Source: Marinobacter sp. Arc7-DN-1 (GTDB taxonomy: Bacteria; Pseudomonadota; Gammaproteobacteria; Pseudomonadales; Oleiphilaceae). From it: a stretch of DNA of 64,000 nucleotides. The stretch covers positions 1,798,001 to 1,862,000 of the forward strand of contig NZ_CP031848.1 of the NCBI RefSeq assembly GCF_003441595.1, read 5' to 3'. The notes below the pieces were generated by a model. That model was not told where the DNA came from and did not search any database. It saw only the letters and a program-made list of their open reading frames with translations. The position numbers were made by a program, and so were the translations under genes. Below, one piece after another: positions 53,862 to 62,177 of this stretch; position 1 is the stretch's first letter, and the number at the start of each line of letters is the position of its first letter.

Positions 53862-55358
53862 ATGATGAACCGAAAAAACGCCCTGCTGATTCTGGCCGCC
53901 AGCCTGCTGATCCCCGCATCGCTGCAAGCCAGCCCAGCCCCGGAAACCGGGGCGCTTTACCAGCAACACTGCGCCAGCTGCCACGGCTCCGATCGCCTGG
54001 GCGGCATGGGCCCTGCCCTGCTGCCAGAAAACCTTTCCCGGCTGAAAAAGCCCGAAGCCGAGAACACCATCCGCAACGGCAGGCCCGCAACCCAGATGCC
54101 GGCCTTTAACGATATCCTTGGCAGCGAATCCATCACGGCGCTGGCGGACTACATTTATCGCCCGCCCGCCAGCACACCCACCTGGGGCCGGGCAGACATC
54201 CTCGACAGTCATTTGCTGCCCCACCCACAAGGCACGTTACCCGATCAGCCGGTTTACCAAGCCGATATGATGAACCTGTTCCTGGTGGTGGAAATCGGTG
54301 ACCACCAGGTTACCCTGCTCGACGGCGACAGGATGGAGCCCATCCATCGTTTCCCAAGCCGCTACGCCCTGCATGGCGGTCCGAAATACAGCCCGGACGG
54401 CCGTTACGTCTACTTTGGCTCCCGGGACGGCTGGATCACCAAATACGACCTGTACAACCTGAAAGTGGTGGCGGAAGTGCGTGCCGGCATCAACATGCGC
54501 AACATCGCCGTCTCCGCTGATGGCAACTACGTAATGGCCGCCAACTACCTGCCCCACACCCTGGTGCTGTTCGATGCCGACAACCTTGAACTCATGGACA
54601 TCGTCCCGGTGGAAAACGATGCCGGTGAAAGCTCCCGGGTCAGCGCCGTGTACGCGGCCCCACCAAGGGACAGCTTCATCGCCGCCCTGAAGGACATTCC
54701 CGAAGCCTGGGAAATCAATGTGGAAGATGGCGAGGCCAAAATCCGCCGGATGCAAACCGACACCTGGCTGGACGACTTCTTCTTCGACCCTGGCTACGAA
54801 CACCTCATCGGCGCCGCCCGCGACGGCAAGCACGGCTACGTGATCAACCTCGACACCGGTAACACCATCGCCGAACTCCCTCTCCCCGGCATGCCGCACC
54901 TGGGCTCCGGCATTACCTGGGAGTACCAGGGCAAACGGGTCATGGCCACTCCGCACTTCCGGACAGGCGCCGTTTCCATAATCGACATGGACAACTGGGA
55001 GGTGATCAAAACTCTGGAAACGCAAGGTCCCGGATTCTTCATGCGCAGCCACGAGAACTCCCGCTACGCCTGGGTGGACGTATTCTTCGGCCCCAACAAG
55101 GACAAGGTCCACGTTATCGACAAGCAGACGCTTGAAATCGTCAAAACGTTACAACCCGCTCCCGGCAAAGTTGCTGCCCATGTGGAGTTTGACCGATACG
55201 GCAAAAAACTGCTGCTGAGCATTTGGGACAAGGACGGTGCCGTCATCGTCTACAACGCAGACACGCTGGAGGAAGAAAAGCGCATTCCGATGAACAAACC
55301 CTCCGGCAAATACAATGTCTGGAACAAGATCAATTATGAGGAAGGGACCAGTCACTGA
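53862..55358 (+). CDS. nirN: Cytochrome/d1 protein NirN
   Basis: The 498-residue periplasmic protein has a signal peptide, a haem c motif CASCH and a d1-type propeller. It resembles NirS but catalyses the last dehydrogenation in haem d1 assembly. The ATG at 53862 follows the nirE stop after 1 base. Confidence 0.93.
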   Translation: MMNRKNALLILAASLLIPASLQASPAPETGALYQQHCASCHGSDRLGGMGPALLPENLSRLKKPEAENTIRNGRPATQMPAFNDILGSESITALADYIYRPPASTPTWGRADILDSHLLPHPQGTLPDQPVYQADMMNLFLVVEIGDHQVTLLDGDRMEPIHRFPSRYALHGGPKYSPDGRYVYFGSRDGWITKYDLYNLKVVAEVRAGINMRNIAVSADGNYVMAANYLPHTLVLFDADNLELMDIVPVENDAGESSRVSAVYAAPPRDSFIAALKDIPEAWEINVEDGEAKIRRMQTDTWLDDFFFDPGYEHLIGAARDGKHGYVINLDTGNTIAELPLPGMPHLGSGITWEYQGKRVMATPHFRTGAVSIIDMDNWEVIKTLETQGPGFFMRSHENSRYAWVDVFFGPNKDKVHVIDKQTLEIVKTLQPAPGKVAAHVEFDRYGKKLLLSIWDKDGAVIVYNADTLEEEKRIPMNKPSGKYNVWNKINYEEGTSH

Positions 55359-55400
55359 GGGCTTACTCTGATGGCCAGCAGGAATGAACCCGGGGTCAGA

Positions 55401-55424
55401 TGTGAACCTGTGAACCTGTGAACC
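55401..55424. repeat. Three tandem copies of an 8-bp unit
   Basis: TGTGAACC repeats three times right beside the REP-like palindrome, after a partial GGGGTCAGATG at 55392. It looks like local expansion within the element. Confidence 0.85.
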
Positions 55425-55425
55425 T

Positions 55426-55455
55426 GGGGTCAGATGAAAGCGTTCATCTGACCCC
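55426..55455. repeat. 30-bp perfect palindrome, copy 2 of a dispersed REP-like element
   Basis: Identical to 44261-44290, with shared flank GTCTTCA. It lies 67 bases after nirN, also at the end of an operon. Confidence 0.9.
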
Positions 55456-55536
55456 GTCTTCAACCCCGTCTTCACCGAGCCATCCCTGGCCCTCCCGCTA
55501 CTTCGCTGCTCTAATCGATTCAGTGAAAAAGCCTTA

Positions 55537-55550
55537 ATGATTTAAGTCAT
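55537..55550 (+). promoter_or_regulatory. FNR/DNR-like box of dnr
   Basis: ATGAT-TTAA-GTCAT keeps the TGA...TCA core. A class II start would fall near 55585, consistent with the 55609 start codon rather than 55579. Confidence 0.6.
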
Positions 55551-55608
55551 TTCAAAACATGCTTTTTTGATACGATAATTGACCCACAGTCCAAACAGGG
55601 TCAAAGCC

Positions 55609-56316
55609 ATGAATTCAATTTTCAGGCCAGACGTATCCTCGCCCCCCTGCATGCTCGGAGAAGACAATACGGATATCATCCGGCAAGATACCGCACCAGA
55701 GTCAACGGCGCTGCTGAATGGCCTGAGCCGGGTATTTGGTATCCGCCTGGCAGGCCATGAAAACGATCCGGACGCACGGTTTCTGGCAGACCTGGCCCGC
55801 CTGTTTCATCCGTGCAGGGTTGACGCCGAAACCGCCATGGAGAAGCACGACACCCCCTGGGCGAACGTTTACCTGGTTCAGTACGGCATCCTGCGGCTTT
55901 TCCGGGAAGCACCCAGCGGCAAGGTCTCCGTACACCATTTCTTTTCCGAGGGCGATATGGTCTGGCCGGTCTTTGGCCGCAGCCGCACCGTACGAAACAC
56001 GCTCTGCCTGACCACGGTAACGCCGGTAACCGCCTGGATGGCTGATTTTTCCGCTTTCCGCTCCGCGATCCAGTCTCACGGTGAGGGGCTCTGGCCGAGG
56101 TTCGCCCTTGCCCTGACCGAGGAGATAGCGGAGCTGACCAGCATGAGGGAGTTCCGGAAGCACACGATGCCCGCCCGGGAACGGTATAAGCTGCTGCTTG
56201 AAGAATATCCGGAACTGGTCAGGCGTGTACCAGACAATCAGCTGGCGTCCTGGCTGGGAGTGGTTCCTGCCACCTTCTCCCGACTGAAAACCGGTGCTGC
56301 AGGCAACCGGTCGTAA
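55609..56316 (+). CDS. dnr: CRP/FNR-family regulator of DNR type
   Basis: The 235-residue protein has a cyclic-nucleotide-binding-like domain with YLVQYGILRLFREAPSGKVSVHHFFSEGDMVW, and a C-terminal helix-turn-helix DNQLASWLGVVPATFSRLK. It lacks the N-terminal cysteine cluster of FNR/ANR, so it is of DNR type, which senses NO through haem in Pseudomonas. It is the likely activator of nir, nor and narK boxes here. Another DNR subgroup member cannot be excluded. Confidence 0.88.
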   Translation: MNSIFRPDVSSPPCMLGEDNTDIIRQDTAPESTALLNGLSRVFGIRLAGHENDPDARFLADLARLFHPCRVDAETAMEKHDTPWANVYLVQYGILRLFREAPSGKVSVHHFFSEGDMVWPVFGRSRTVRNTLCLTTVTPVTAWMADFSAFRSAIQSHGEGLWPRFALALTEEIAELTSMREFRKHTMPARERYKLLLEEYPELVRRVPDNQLASWLGVVPATFSRLKTGAAGNRS

Positions 56317-56343
56317 GTTCCGGAACAGGGCCGGCTACAACAT

Positions 56344-56377
56344 AAAAAAATGGGCAGCAAGCTCTCACCTGCTGCCC
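56344..56377 (-). terminator. Rho-independent terminator of the flavoprotein gene
   Basis: An 8-pair stem (56352-56359 with 56370-56377) followed on the minus strand by seven T residues (56350-56344). It lies 35 bases after the wrbA stop and between convergent genes. Confidence 0.8.
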
Positions 56378-56412
56378 TGAAAAACGCTCAACGCCTGACC
56401 AATACTTTGCTG

Positions 56413-57012
56413 TTAGCCGTGCAGCTTTACCGCCAGCTCAGCCACATGCCTGCCCTGATAACGGGCAATCGTCAGTTCTTTCTCGCTGGGCTGCCGGGAG
56501 CCGTCACCACCGGCGATGGTGGACGCACCGTAGGGCGTTCCGCCGTTGGCTTCGGAAATGTCGAACAACTCCGGAATGCCATAGCCCAAGGGCACGATCA
56601 CCATGCCGTGGTGGGCCAGCGTGGTCCAGAACGAGCTGATCGTATGCTCCTGACCGCCACCGGTTCCGGTAGAGGCGAATACACTGGCCAACTTGCTGTG
56701 GAGTTTGCCTCCAGCCCACAGGCCACCGGTCTGGTCCAGGAAGGTGCGCATCTGGCCGGCCATGTTGCCGAACCGGGTCGGAGTGCCGAAGATGATGGCG
56801 TCGTAATCCGCCAGCTCTTTCGGATCTGCCACGGGGGCCTCCTGTTCCGCCTTGCCGCCAGCGCTCAGAAACGCCTGATCAGCCATGGTTTCCGGCACTC
56901 GCTTGATGGTGACTTCAGCGCCGTCCACATCCCGGGCGCCGTCTGCAACGGTGTTGGCCATCGTTTCAATGTGGCCGTACATGGAATAATAAAGCACAAG
57001 TACTTTTGCCAT
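56413..57012 (-). CDS. wrbA: WrbA-type NAD(P)H:quinone oxidoreductase
   Basis: The 199-residue cytosolic flavodoxin-like protein has the FMN loop [12 protein letters not shown] (9-20) and [23 protein letters not shown] (about 75-97), as in WrbA. It reduces quinones by two electrons and limits redox stress. GAGGAGG precedes the ATG. Confidence 0.93.
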   Translation of the reverse strand: MAKVLVLYYSMYGHIETMANTVADGARDVDGAEVTIKRVPETMADQAFLSAGGKAEQEAPVADPKELADYDAIIFGTPTRFGNMAGQMRTFLDQTGGLWAGGKLHSKLASVFASTGTGGGQEHTISSFWTTLAHHGMVIVPLGYGIPELFDISEANGGTPYGASTIAGGDGSRQPSEKELTIARYQGRHVAELAVKLHG

Positions 57013-57201
57013 TGGAAAAACCTCCTCTGCCTGTCATTTGATAAGCCAAGAATAACCAGCGACGGGTTACAGAGAAACCGGAAGTTTTCCGACAGGTCGT
57101 TCAGTTTTTCTGAACAGGGTCACAGGATGTTCATCCGGCCTGTTGCGTACACCTGTACGCTCAAGTAGTTTAGGAGCATGACTAATACGGAAGACCTTTC
57201 A

Positions 57202-57867
57202 ATGACAACAACTCCATCCCCTGCGCAAAACATCCACCATCGCATCGAGGAATGGCTTAACAGCGCCACCCATGGTCTGGGTGCCTTGCTCAGCGTTGTC
57301 GGGACCATCACTCTGGTCGTGGGTGCCAGTCAGCTCGGTGACGTCTGGAAAATTGTCAGCTTCGGTATTTTTGGCGCTTCTCTCATCCTGCTCTACATGG
57401 CTTCTGCCCTTTATCACGGCGCCCGGCATCCGGAATTGAAAAGAGCCTTCAAAACCCTTGACCATTGCGCCATCTTCCTGCTGATTGCGGGCACCTACAC
57501 GCCTTTTCTCCTGGTGAACATGCGGGGAACTGTGGGCTGGACGCTATTTGCGGTAATCTGGTCGCTGGCCATAACAGGCGTGGTGCTTAAGGTTATTTTC
57601 AGGAACCGCTTCAAGCTGGCGCGTGTCGGTATCTACGTGGCCATGGGCTGGCTGATCACCGTTGCTTCCTCGGATCTGGTTGCCAGCCTGAGCGAGACGG
57701 CCCTGAACCTCACCATCGCCGGCGGCATTTTGTACACCGCCGGCGTCGCCTTTTATCTGGCAGACCGCATTCCCTACATGCACGCCGTCTGGCATCTGTT
57801 CGTGATCGGCGGCAGCGCTTGCCATTTCAGCGCCATTTATTTCGGCGTCCTGCCCTACACAGCCTGA
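57202..57867 (+). CDS. trhA: Hemolysin III/TrhA (PAQR) membrane protein
   Basis: The 221-residue protein has seven helices and the PAQR motifs ALYHGARH, LDHCAIFLLIAGTYTPF and HAVWHLFVIGGSACHF, with metal-binding histidines. It is a membrane-homeostasis protein of YqfA/TrhA type. The ATG at 57202 has GGAAGA at normal distance; an earlier ATG at 57178 has GGAG only two bases away. Confidence 0.9.
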   Translation: MTTTPSPAQNIHHRIEEWLNSATHGLGALLSVVGTITLVVGASQLGDVWKIVSFGIFGASLILLYMASALYHGARHPELKRAFKTLDHCAIFLLIAGTYTPFLLVNMRGTVGWTLFAVIWSLAITGVVLKVIFRNRFKLARVGIYVAMGWLITVASSDLVASLSETALNLTIAGGILYTAGVAFYLADRIPYMHAVWHLFVIGGSACHFSAIYFGVLPYTA

Positions 57868-58431
57868 TCAGAACCCCCACACCATCGCCATCAGTACGCC
57901 CCAGGCAAGCAAGGACGCCGCCATAACAATGTAGGTGGCAGACATGGCTACCACGTCATTATCCGTTCGCTCACACAGGGAACGAACGCCCTGATATACC
58001 AGCGCACAGGACAGGAACAACCCTGCAAACACCGCAACCACGCTCACCGCCAGAGCCGGCACCAGCAACGCCAGTGACGACAGCCAAAGCGGCAGCGGAG
58101 CAATTGCAGCCAGCAGATAGGCATCCCCGTAACTCATCTTCAATTGATGGCTGTTCATCACGGCGTGAATCAGCCACCCCATGACAAAAAACGTGAGCAG
58201 TTCGGCCAGAAACAGAATGGTGGTGATAAACCGCCATTGCTTGTCACCGAACCCCTGAATAAAACCATCCCCATAGTGCGTGCCTGCGTAGTAAAGCAGC
58301 ACCGGTGGCAGGAACGACATAGGGACGACAACAACCCACGCCAGGAATGGAATGGAAAGATTAAGGCGCCGAAGCTCAGACCAGGCACCATTGCCGGAAA
58401 ACGGTAAGCGAGCAAGTTGTGTAATATTCAT
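57868..58431 (-). CDS. Yip1-family membrane protein
   Basis: The 187-residue protein has five helices with LSIPFLAWVVVVPMSFLPPVLLYYAGTHYGD at the start and MSYGDAYLLAAIAPLPLWLSSL in the centre. This YGDAY(x)LAAIAPLP pattern is typical of bacterial Yip1-domain proteins. Its function is unknown. It is convergent with trhA, with the two coding regions abutting. Confidence 0.78.
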   Translation of the reverse strand: MNITQLARLPFSGNGAWSELRRLNLSIPFLAWVVVVPMSFLPPVLLYYAGTHYGDGFIQGFGDKQWRFITTILFLAELLTFFVMGWLIHAVMNSHQLKMSYGDAYLLAAIAPLPLWLSSLALLVPALAVSVVAVFAGLFLSCALVYQGVRSLCERTDNDVVAMSATYIVMAASLLAWGVLMAMVWGF

Positions 58432-58504
58432 GATGCACCTTTACAATGTACCCCATGTTATTTTTACTGATAGCCCCGGGACGTGAACGGGTCAAGGACA
58501 CGAG

Positions 58505-59662
58505 ATGACTTCGGACAACTCGGGGATGCCCCGTAAAAACATGCATGCGTTCTGGCTGTTCTTTCCTGCGGCCTCGCTTCTGGCTGCATTGGCGGTGCCT
58601 CTGTCCGTATACAGCGCCCTGTCTGGCACAGGCTGGCCTCCGGGGCTTTTGGGCTCAGGGCATGGCCATGAACTGATTTTCGGCTTCGCCCTGGCCCTTG
58701 TTGCAGGCTACACCCTTGGCCCCCAACCACGGCGCGTACTTGCGTTGTTATTTCTGCTGTGGATCCTCGCCCGGATCAGTTGGCTTCTGGCTCCGGAGAA
58801 CCTGGCCGCTCAACTGCTCAGCCCGGCTTTTGCCCTGTTGCTCGCCCGCCACGCCGTGCCAAGATTCCAGGCTGCAAAAAAATGGCGTAACCGGATTACA
58901 GGCCCGCTGATTCTGATTCTTTGCCTGTTGTCGGTCGTTTTCTGGTTTGCCAATAGCATACTGGCCGGAAGTATTCAGCCAATGCCCGGAACCCGGCCGG
59001 TAATGATGGCCGCCATTGTCGGCCTGCTGCTGCTGATGACGTTTATCGGGGGCAGAATCATCGCGCCGGCAGTGGCGGGAACCCTGGAGAAAAGAGGCAT
59101 TCCCCTCAAGGCAAGGGTGCAACCACGGATTGAAGGGATGCTGTTGATCATTCTGCCGCTGGCACTGGTTCTGACCTTTCTGCCATTCGCGGCTGCGGGG
59201 GCAGGACTCTTATTGCTGATCTCGGCAGTTCTGATTGTGATTCGCGCTATCCGCTGGGAGCTCTGGCATTGCGGAAACCGGCCGGACCTGCTGGTTCTGG
59301 CCCTTGGTTATCTGTGGCTGGCGGCAGGCGCCGGCGCCACCGGGTTCAGTCTTTTGCAGGGAACTGACCCAATCCCCGCCATGCATCTGATCACCATTGG
59401 CGCCCTTGGCACGCTGTCCACCAGTGTCATGCTCCGGCTGGCCTGGCAGCGCGCCAGACGGACCACGCCACCCTCCTGGCAGGTTATCGGTATTGCTGTC
59501 GGTATGGCTATTGCGGTGCTCGCTCGGCTTGATGCGGGCGTAACGCCTTTCGCGAAACCCCACGTACTCTGGTTGTCGGCTGTGAGCTGGTCCGGCACCT
59601 ACGCTCTCGTCGCCCTGCAGCTTGTTGTACTGTTCCGGCATAGCCAGAACCGCCGGAAATGA
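58505..59662 (+). CDS. nnrS: NnrS family protein (nitric oxide stress)
   Basis: The 385-residue protein has about twelve helices with GHGHELIFGFALALVAGYTLG, the NnrS signature, in the N-terminal part and FMTFIGGRIIAP-like LMTFIGGRIIAPAVAG in the middle. NnrS is a haem- and copper-containing membrane protein regulated with denitrification genes and protecting against NO-derived stress. AAGGA precedes the ATG. Confidence 0.92.
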   Translation: MTSDNSGMPRKNMHAFWLFFPAASLLAALAVPLSVYSALSGTGWPPGLLGSGHGHELIFGFALALVAGYTLGPQPRRVLALLFLLWILARISWLLAPENLAAQLLSPAFALLLARHAVPRFQAAKKWRNRITGPLILILCLLSVVFWFANSILAGSIQPMPGTRPVMMAAIVGLLLLMTFIGGRIIAPAVAGTLEKRGIPLKARVQPRIEGMLLIILPLALVLTFLPFAAAGAGLLLLISAVLIVIRAIRWELWHCGNRPDLLVLALGYLWLAAGAGATGFSLLQGTDPIPAMHLITIGALGTLSTSVMLRLAWQRARRTTPPSWQVIGIAVGMAIAVLARLDAGVTPFAKPHVLWLSAVSWSGTYALVALQLVVLFRHSQNRRK

Positions 59663-59810
59663 TTGGCTACCTCTACTGCGCCAGCAGTCTGAATGCCTAC
59701 TCATTTCGAGATATCACCATCGTACTCAATTGATTTTATTAGATTTTAAGAAACAAAAACGCATCGGTATTTTCGCCGGGAAACCGGTCAACTGACACGC
59801 CGTTTTGTCC

Positions 59811-59824
59811 TTGAGAAATATCAA
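59811..59824 (+). promoter_or_regulatory. FNR/DNR box of narK
   Basis: TTGAG-AAAT-ATCAA differs from consensus at one base. Class II spacing predicts a start near 59859, 62 bases before the narK ATG. Confidence 0.82.
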
Positions 59825-59920
59825 GCATGACTCCCTGCCCTGCTTTGCACAATGGTGTCGAGAAACCCGGATGCCGCCAGGTTTGCGGTCAGGGGCACGT
59901 TAACCGAGGGAGTCAAAATC

Positions 59921-61513
59921 ATGGCCAAAACCAACGCAGACATCGAAAACTGGGATGTCGAGAATGAAGAATTCTGGGAGCGGGAGGGCAAGCGCATTGC
60001 TTCCCGCAACCTGTGGATTTCCATCCCCAGCCTGCTGATGGGCTTTGCCGTCTGGCTGATGTGGGGAATGATCACCGCCCAGATGAAAAACCTGGGTTTT
60101 CCCTTCAGCATTGAACAGCTGTTTACCCTCTCTGCGATTGCAGGCCTGTCCGGCGCAACCCTGCGGATCCCGGCCTCATTCATGATCAAGATTGCCGGCG
60201 GGCGGAACACGGTGTTCCTGACCACCGCCCTGCTGATGATCCCGGCGGCCGGTACCGGCATCGCCCTGATGAACCCGGATACACCCTTTATCGTGTTCCA
60301 GGCCCTGGCGCTGCTCTCCGGTATCGGTGGTGGCAACTTTGCCTGCTCCATGAGCAACATCAGCACCTTCTACCCGAAAAGCAAACAGGGCTACGGCCTG
60401 GGCATGAACGCCGGGCTGGGTAATTTCGGCGTGACCACCATGCAGGTCGTCATTCCACTGGTGATGACCGTTGGCATCTTCGGCGCCCTGGCCGGTGACC
60501 CGATGCAACTGCAAAGCCCCAGCGGCACCCTTATCGGCCGTATTGAGGCAGGTACCGACACCTGGATCCAGAACGCCGGATTTATCTGGCTGGTGTTTTT
60601 GATTCCGCTGGCGTTTGCCGGCTGGTTCGGCATGAACAACCTGAAAGTGGTTACCCCGAATCCCGGTAATCCGCTTTCGGCGTTTGGCAAGATTCTTGGC
60701 CTCTATGGCGTCGGCATTCTGACGTCCATTGCAGGCGTCTGGGCCCTGGGCGTGCTGAACATGTGGCTGGCCCTGCCCCTGACCATCGTGCTCACGCTGA
60801 TTCTTCTGCGGCTGATCCCGGGCGACATCAAGCCCAACATCCAGAACCAGTTTGCCATCTTCAGCAACAAGCACACCTGGTCCATGACCGTGCTCTACAT
60901 CCTGACCTTCGGCTCGTTTATCGGCTTCTCCGCCGCCCTGCCGCTGTCCATCAGCGTTATCTTCGGGAACATGATGGACGTTGCTGCCGACGGCACGGTA
61001 ACCCGGGTGGTGAACCCTGATGCGCCGAGCGCACTGACCTGGGCCTGGATGGGGCCGTTTGTGGGCGCCCTCATTCGCCCGGTCGGCGGCTGGATTTCCG
61101 ATAAGGTCGGCGGCTCCATCGTTACCCAGATCATCTCGGTTGTGATGGTTGCCGCCTCTGTGGCCACCGGCTACGTGATGATGCTGGCGTACAACTCCAC
61201 TGATCCGAACGTCTACTTTGCGCCCTTCCTGATTCTGTTCATTATCATGTTCGCCGCCAGCGGTATCGGCAACGGCTCAACCTTCCGCAGCATCGGTTTC
61301 ATCTTTAACCAGCAGCAGAAAGGCCCGGTTCTGGGCTGGACATCAGCGGTTGCTGCCTACGGTGCATTCATCGCGCCACGGGTGATGGGCCAGGAAATCC
61401 AGGCCGGCACACCGGAAGTGGCCATGTATGGGTTTGCGGTGTTCTACGCCCTCTGCCTGGTAGTTAACTGGTGGTTCTACCTGCGCAAGAATGCCTACAT
61501 CAAGAATCCGTAG
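59921..61513 (+). CDS. narK: NarK-type nitrate/nitrite transporter 1
   Basis: The 530-residue MFS protein has twelve or so helices. A cytosolic extension (MAKTNADIENWDVENEEFWE) precedes helix 1. The two nitrate signatures appear in GNFGVTTMQ (about 180) and GNGSTFRSIGFIF (about 455), with the conserved arginines in helices 2 and 8 suggested by LSGATLRIPASF and LIRPVGGWISDKVGG. It moves nitrate in and nitrite out. A terminator follows at 61535-61567. Confidence 0.93.
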   Translation: MAKTNADIENWDVENEEFWEREGKRIASRNLWISIPSLLMGFAVWLMWGMITAQMKNLGFPFSIEQLFTLSAIAGLSGATLRIPASFMIKIAGGRNTVFLTTALLMIPAAGTGIALMNPDTPFIVFQALALLSGIGGGNFACSMSNISTFYPKSKQGYGLGMNAGLGNFGVTTMQVVIPLVMTVGIFGALAGDPMQLQSPSGTLIGRIEAGTDTWIQNAGFIWLVFLIPLAFAGWFGMNNLKVVTPNPGNPLSAFGKILGLYGVGILTSIAGVWALGVLNMWLALPLTIVLTLILLRLIPGDIKPNIQNQFAIFSNKHTWSMTVLYILTFGSFIGFSAALPLSISVIFGNMMDVAADGTVTRVVNPDAPSALTWAWMGPFVGALIRPVGGWISDKVGGSIVTQIISVVMVAASVATGYVMMLAYNSTDPNVYFAPFLILFIIMFAASGIGNGSTFRSIGFIFNQQQKGPVLGWTSAVAAYGAFIAPRVMGQEIQAGTPEVAMYGFAVFYALCLVVNWWFYLRKNAYIKNP

Positions 61514-61534
61514 AGCTGACACTGCCCGTAACAG

Positions 61535-61567
61535 AACCGGCGCCAGCGATGGGGTCGGTTTTTTTGT
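61535..61567 (+). terminator. Terminator after narK
   Basis: AACCG and CGGTT arms plus inner CC/GG pairs enclose a short loop and are followed by a run of nine T broken by one G. Confidence 0.65.
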
Positions 61568-61681
61568 TTGCGGTACGGAGGCAGTAGCTCCGTCTTAAGG
61601 TTTGCATTTGGCAGTAAGACTGACCAGTGCTAGGTTTTAAACAGGGGCGAAGCGCAACCCTCTCGCCGGCCGGAGCCAGTC

Positions 61682-62098
61682 ATGTCCTTCGATGATATCT
61701 TTGACGCCAGCTATGAACGTGTCGTAATACCCCGTCCCGGCAGTCCGGACTTTTTTGAAGCCTTTTACCGCCGCTTTCTGATGTCGTCGTCGGAAGTCCG
61801 CATGCTCTTTCGCAATACGGATATGGCAGAACAACGACATATGCTGAAGAAATCGTTTTTCAGCCTGGTTTCGTTTTACGCAAGCGGCATTATTGACGAC
61901 GTTCTCCGTCGGACGGCCTACCTGCACAGTGCCCGTCAACTCAACATCAAACCGCACCTCTACGACCTATGGCTGGAGTGCCTGATCGACACCGTAAGGG
62001 CTTACGATCCGGAGTTCAGCGACGATGTTGAGCTGGCCTGGAGGCTCATCCTCAGCCCCGGGATCACCTACATGAAGTTTGGCTATTACCATTTCTGA
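61682..62098 (+). CDS. Single-domain globin
   Basis: The 138-residue cytosolic protein has a globin-like pattern: FFEAFYRRFLMSSSEVRMLF in the B/C-helix region and YLHSARQLNIKPHLYDLWLECL with a probable proximal His. A closing WRLILSPGITYMKFGYY follows. Such globins near denitrification genes are thought to bind or detoxify NO. It stands between the two NarK genes, with GGAG before the ATG, and no close DNR box was seen upstream. Confidence 0.82.
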   Translation: MSFDDIFDASYERVVIPRPGSPDFFEAFYRRFLMSSSEVRMLFRNTDMAEQRHMLKKSFFSLVSFYASGIIDDVLRRTAYLHSARQLNIKPHLYDLWLECLIDTVRAYDPEFSDDVELAWRLILSPGITYMKFGYYHF

Positions 62099-62120
62099 GT
62101 ATCGAAACAGGCATTCGACA

Positions 62121-62158
62121 AAAACAAAAAAGCCGCCGGGGGGTGACCCGGCGGCTTT
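62121..62158 (-). terminator. Terminator of the second nitrate transporter
   Basis: A perfect 12-pair GC-rich stem (62129-62140 and 62147-62158). On the minus strand it is followed by T-rich sequence (complement of AAAACAAAAA). Confidence 0.85.
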
Positions 62159-62177
62159 ACGGCTGCTGGCTATCAGG

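Noticed and set aside
57099..57115. GTTCAG-TTTTT-CTGAAC near the wrbA/trhA divergent region as another TTCAG box
   Set aside because: The half-sites are inverted, not tandem, so the geometry differs from the nine accepted sites.
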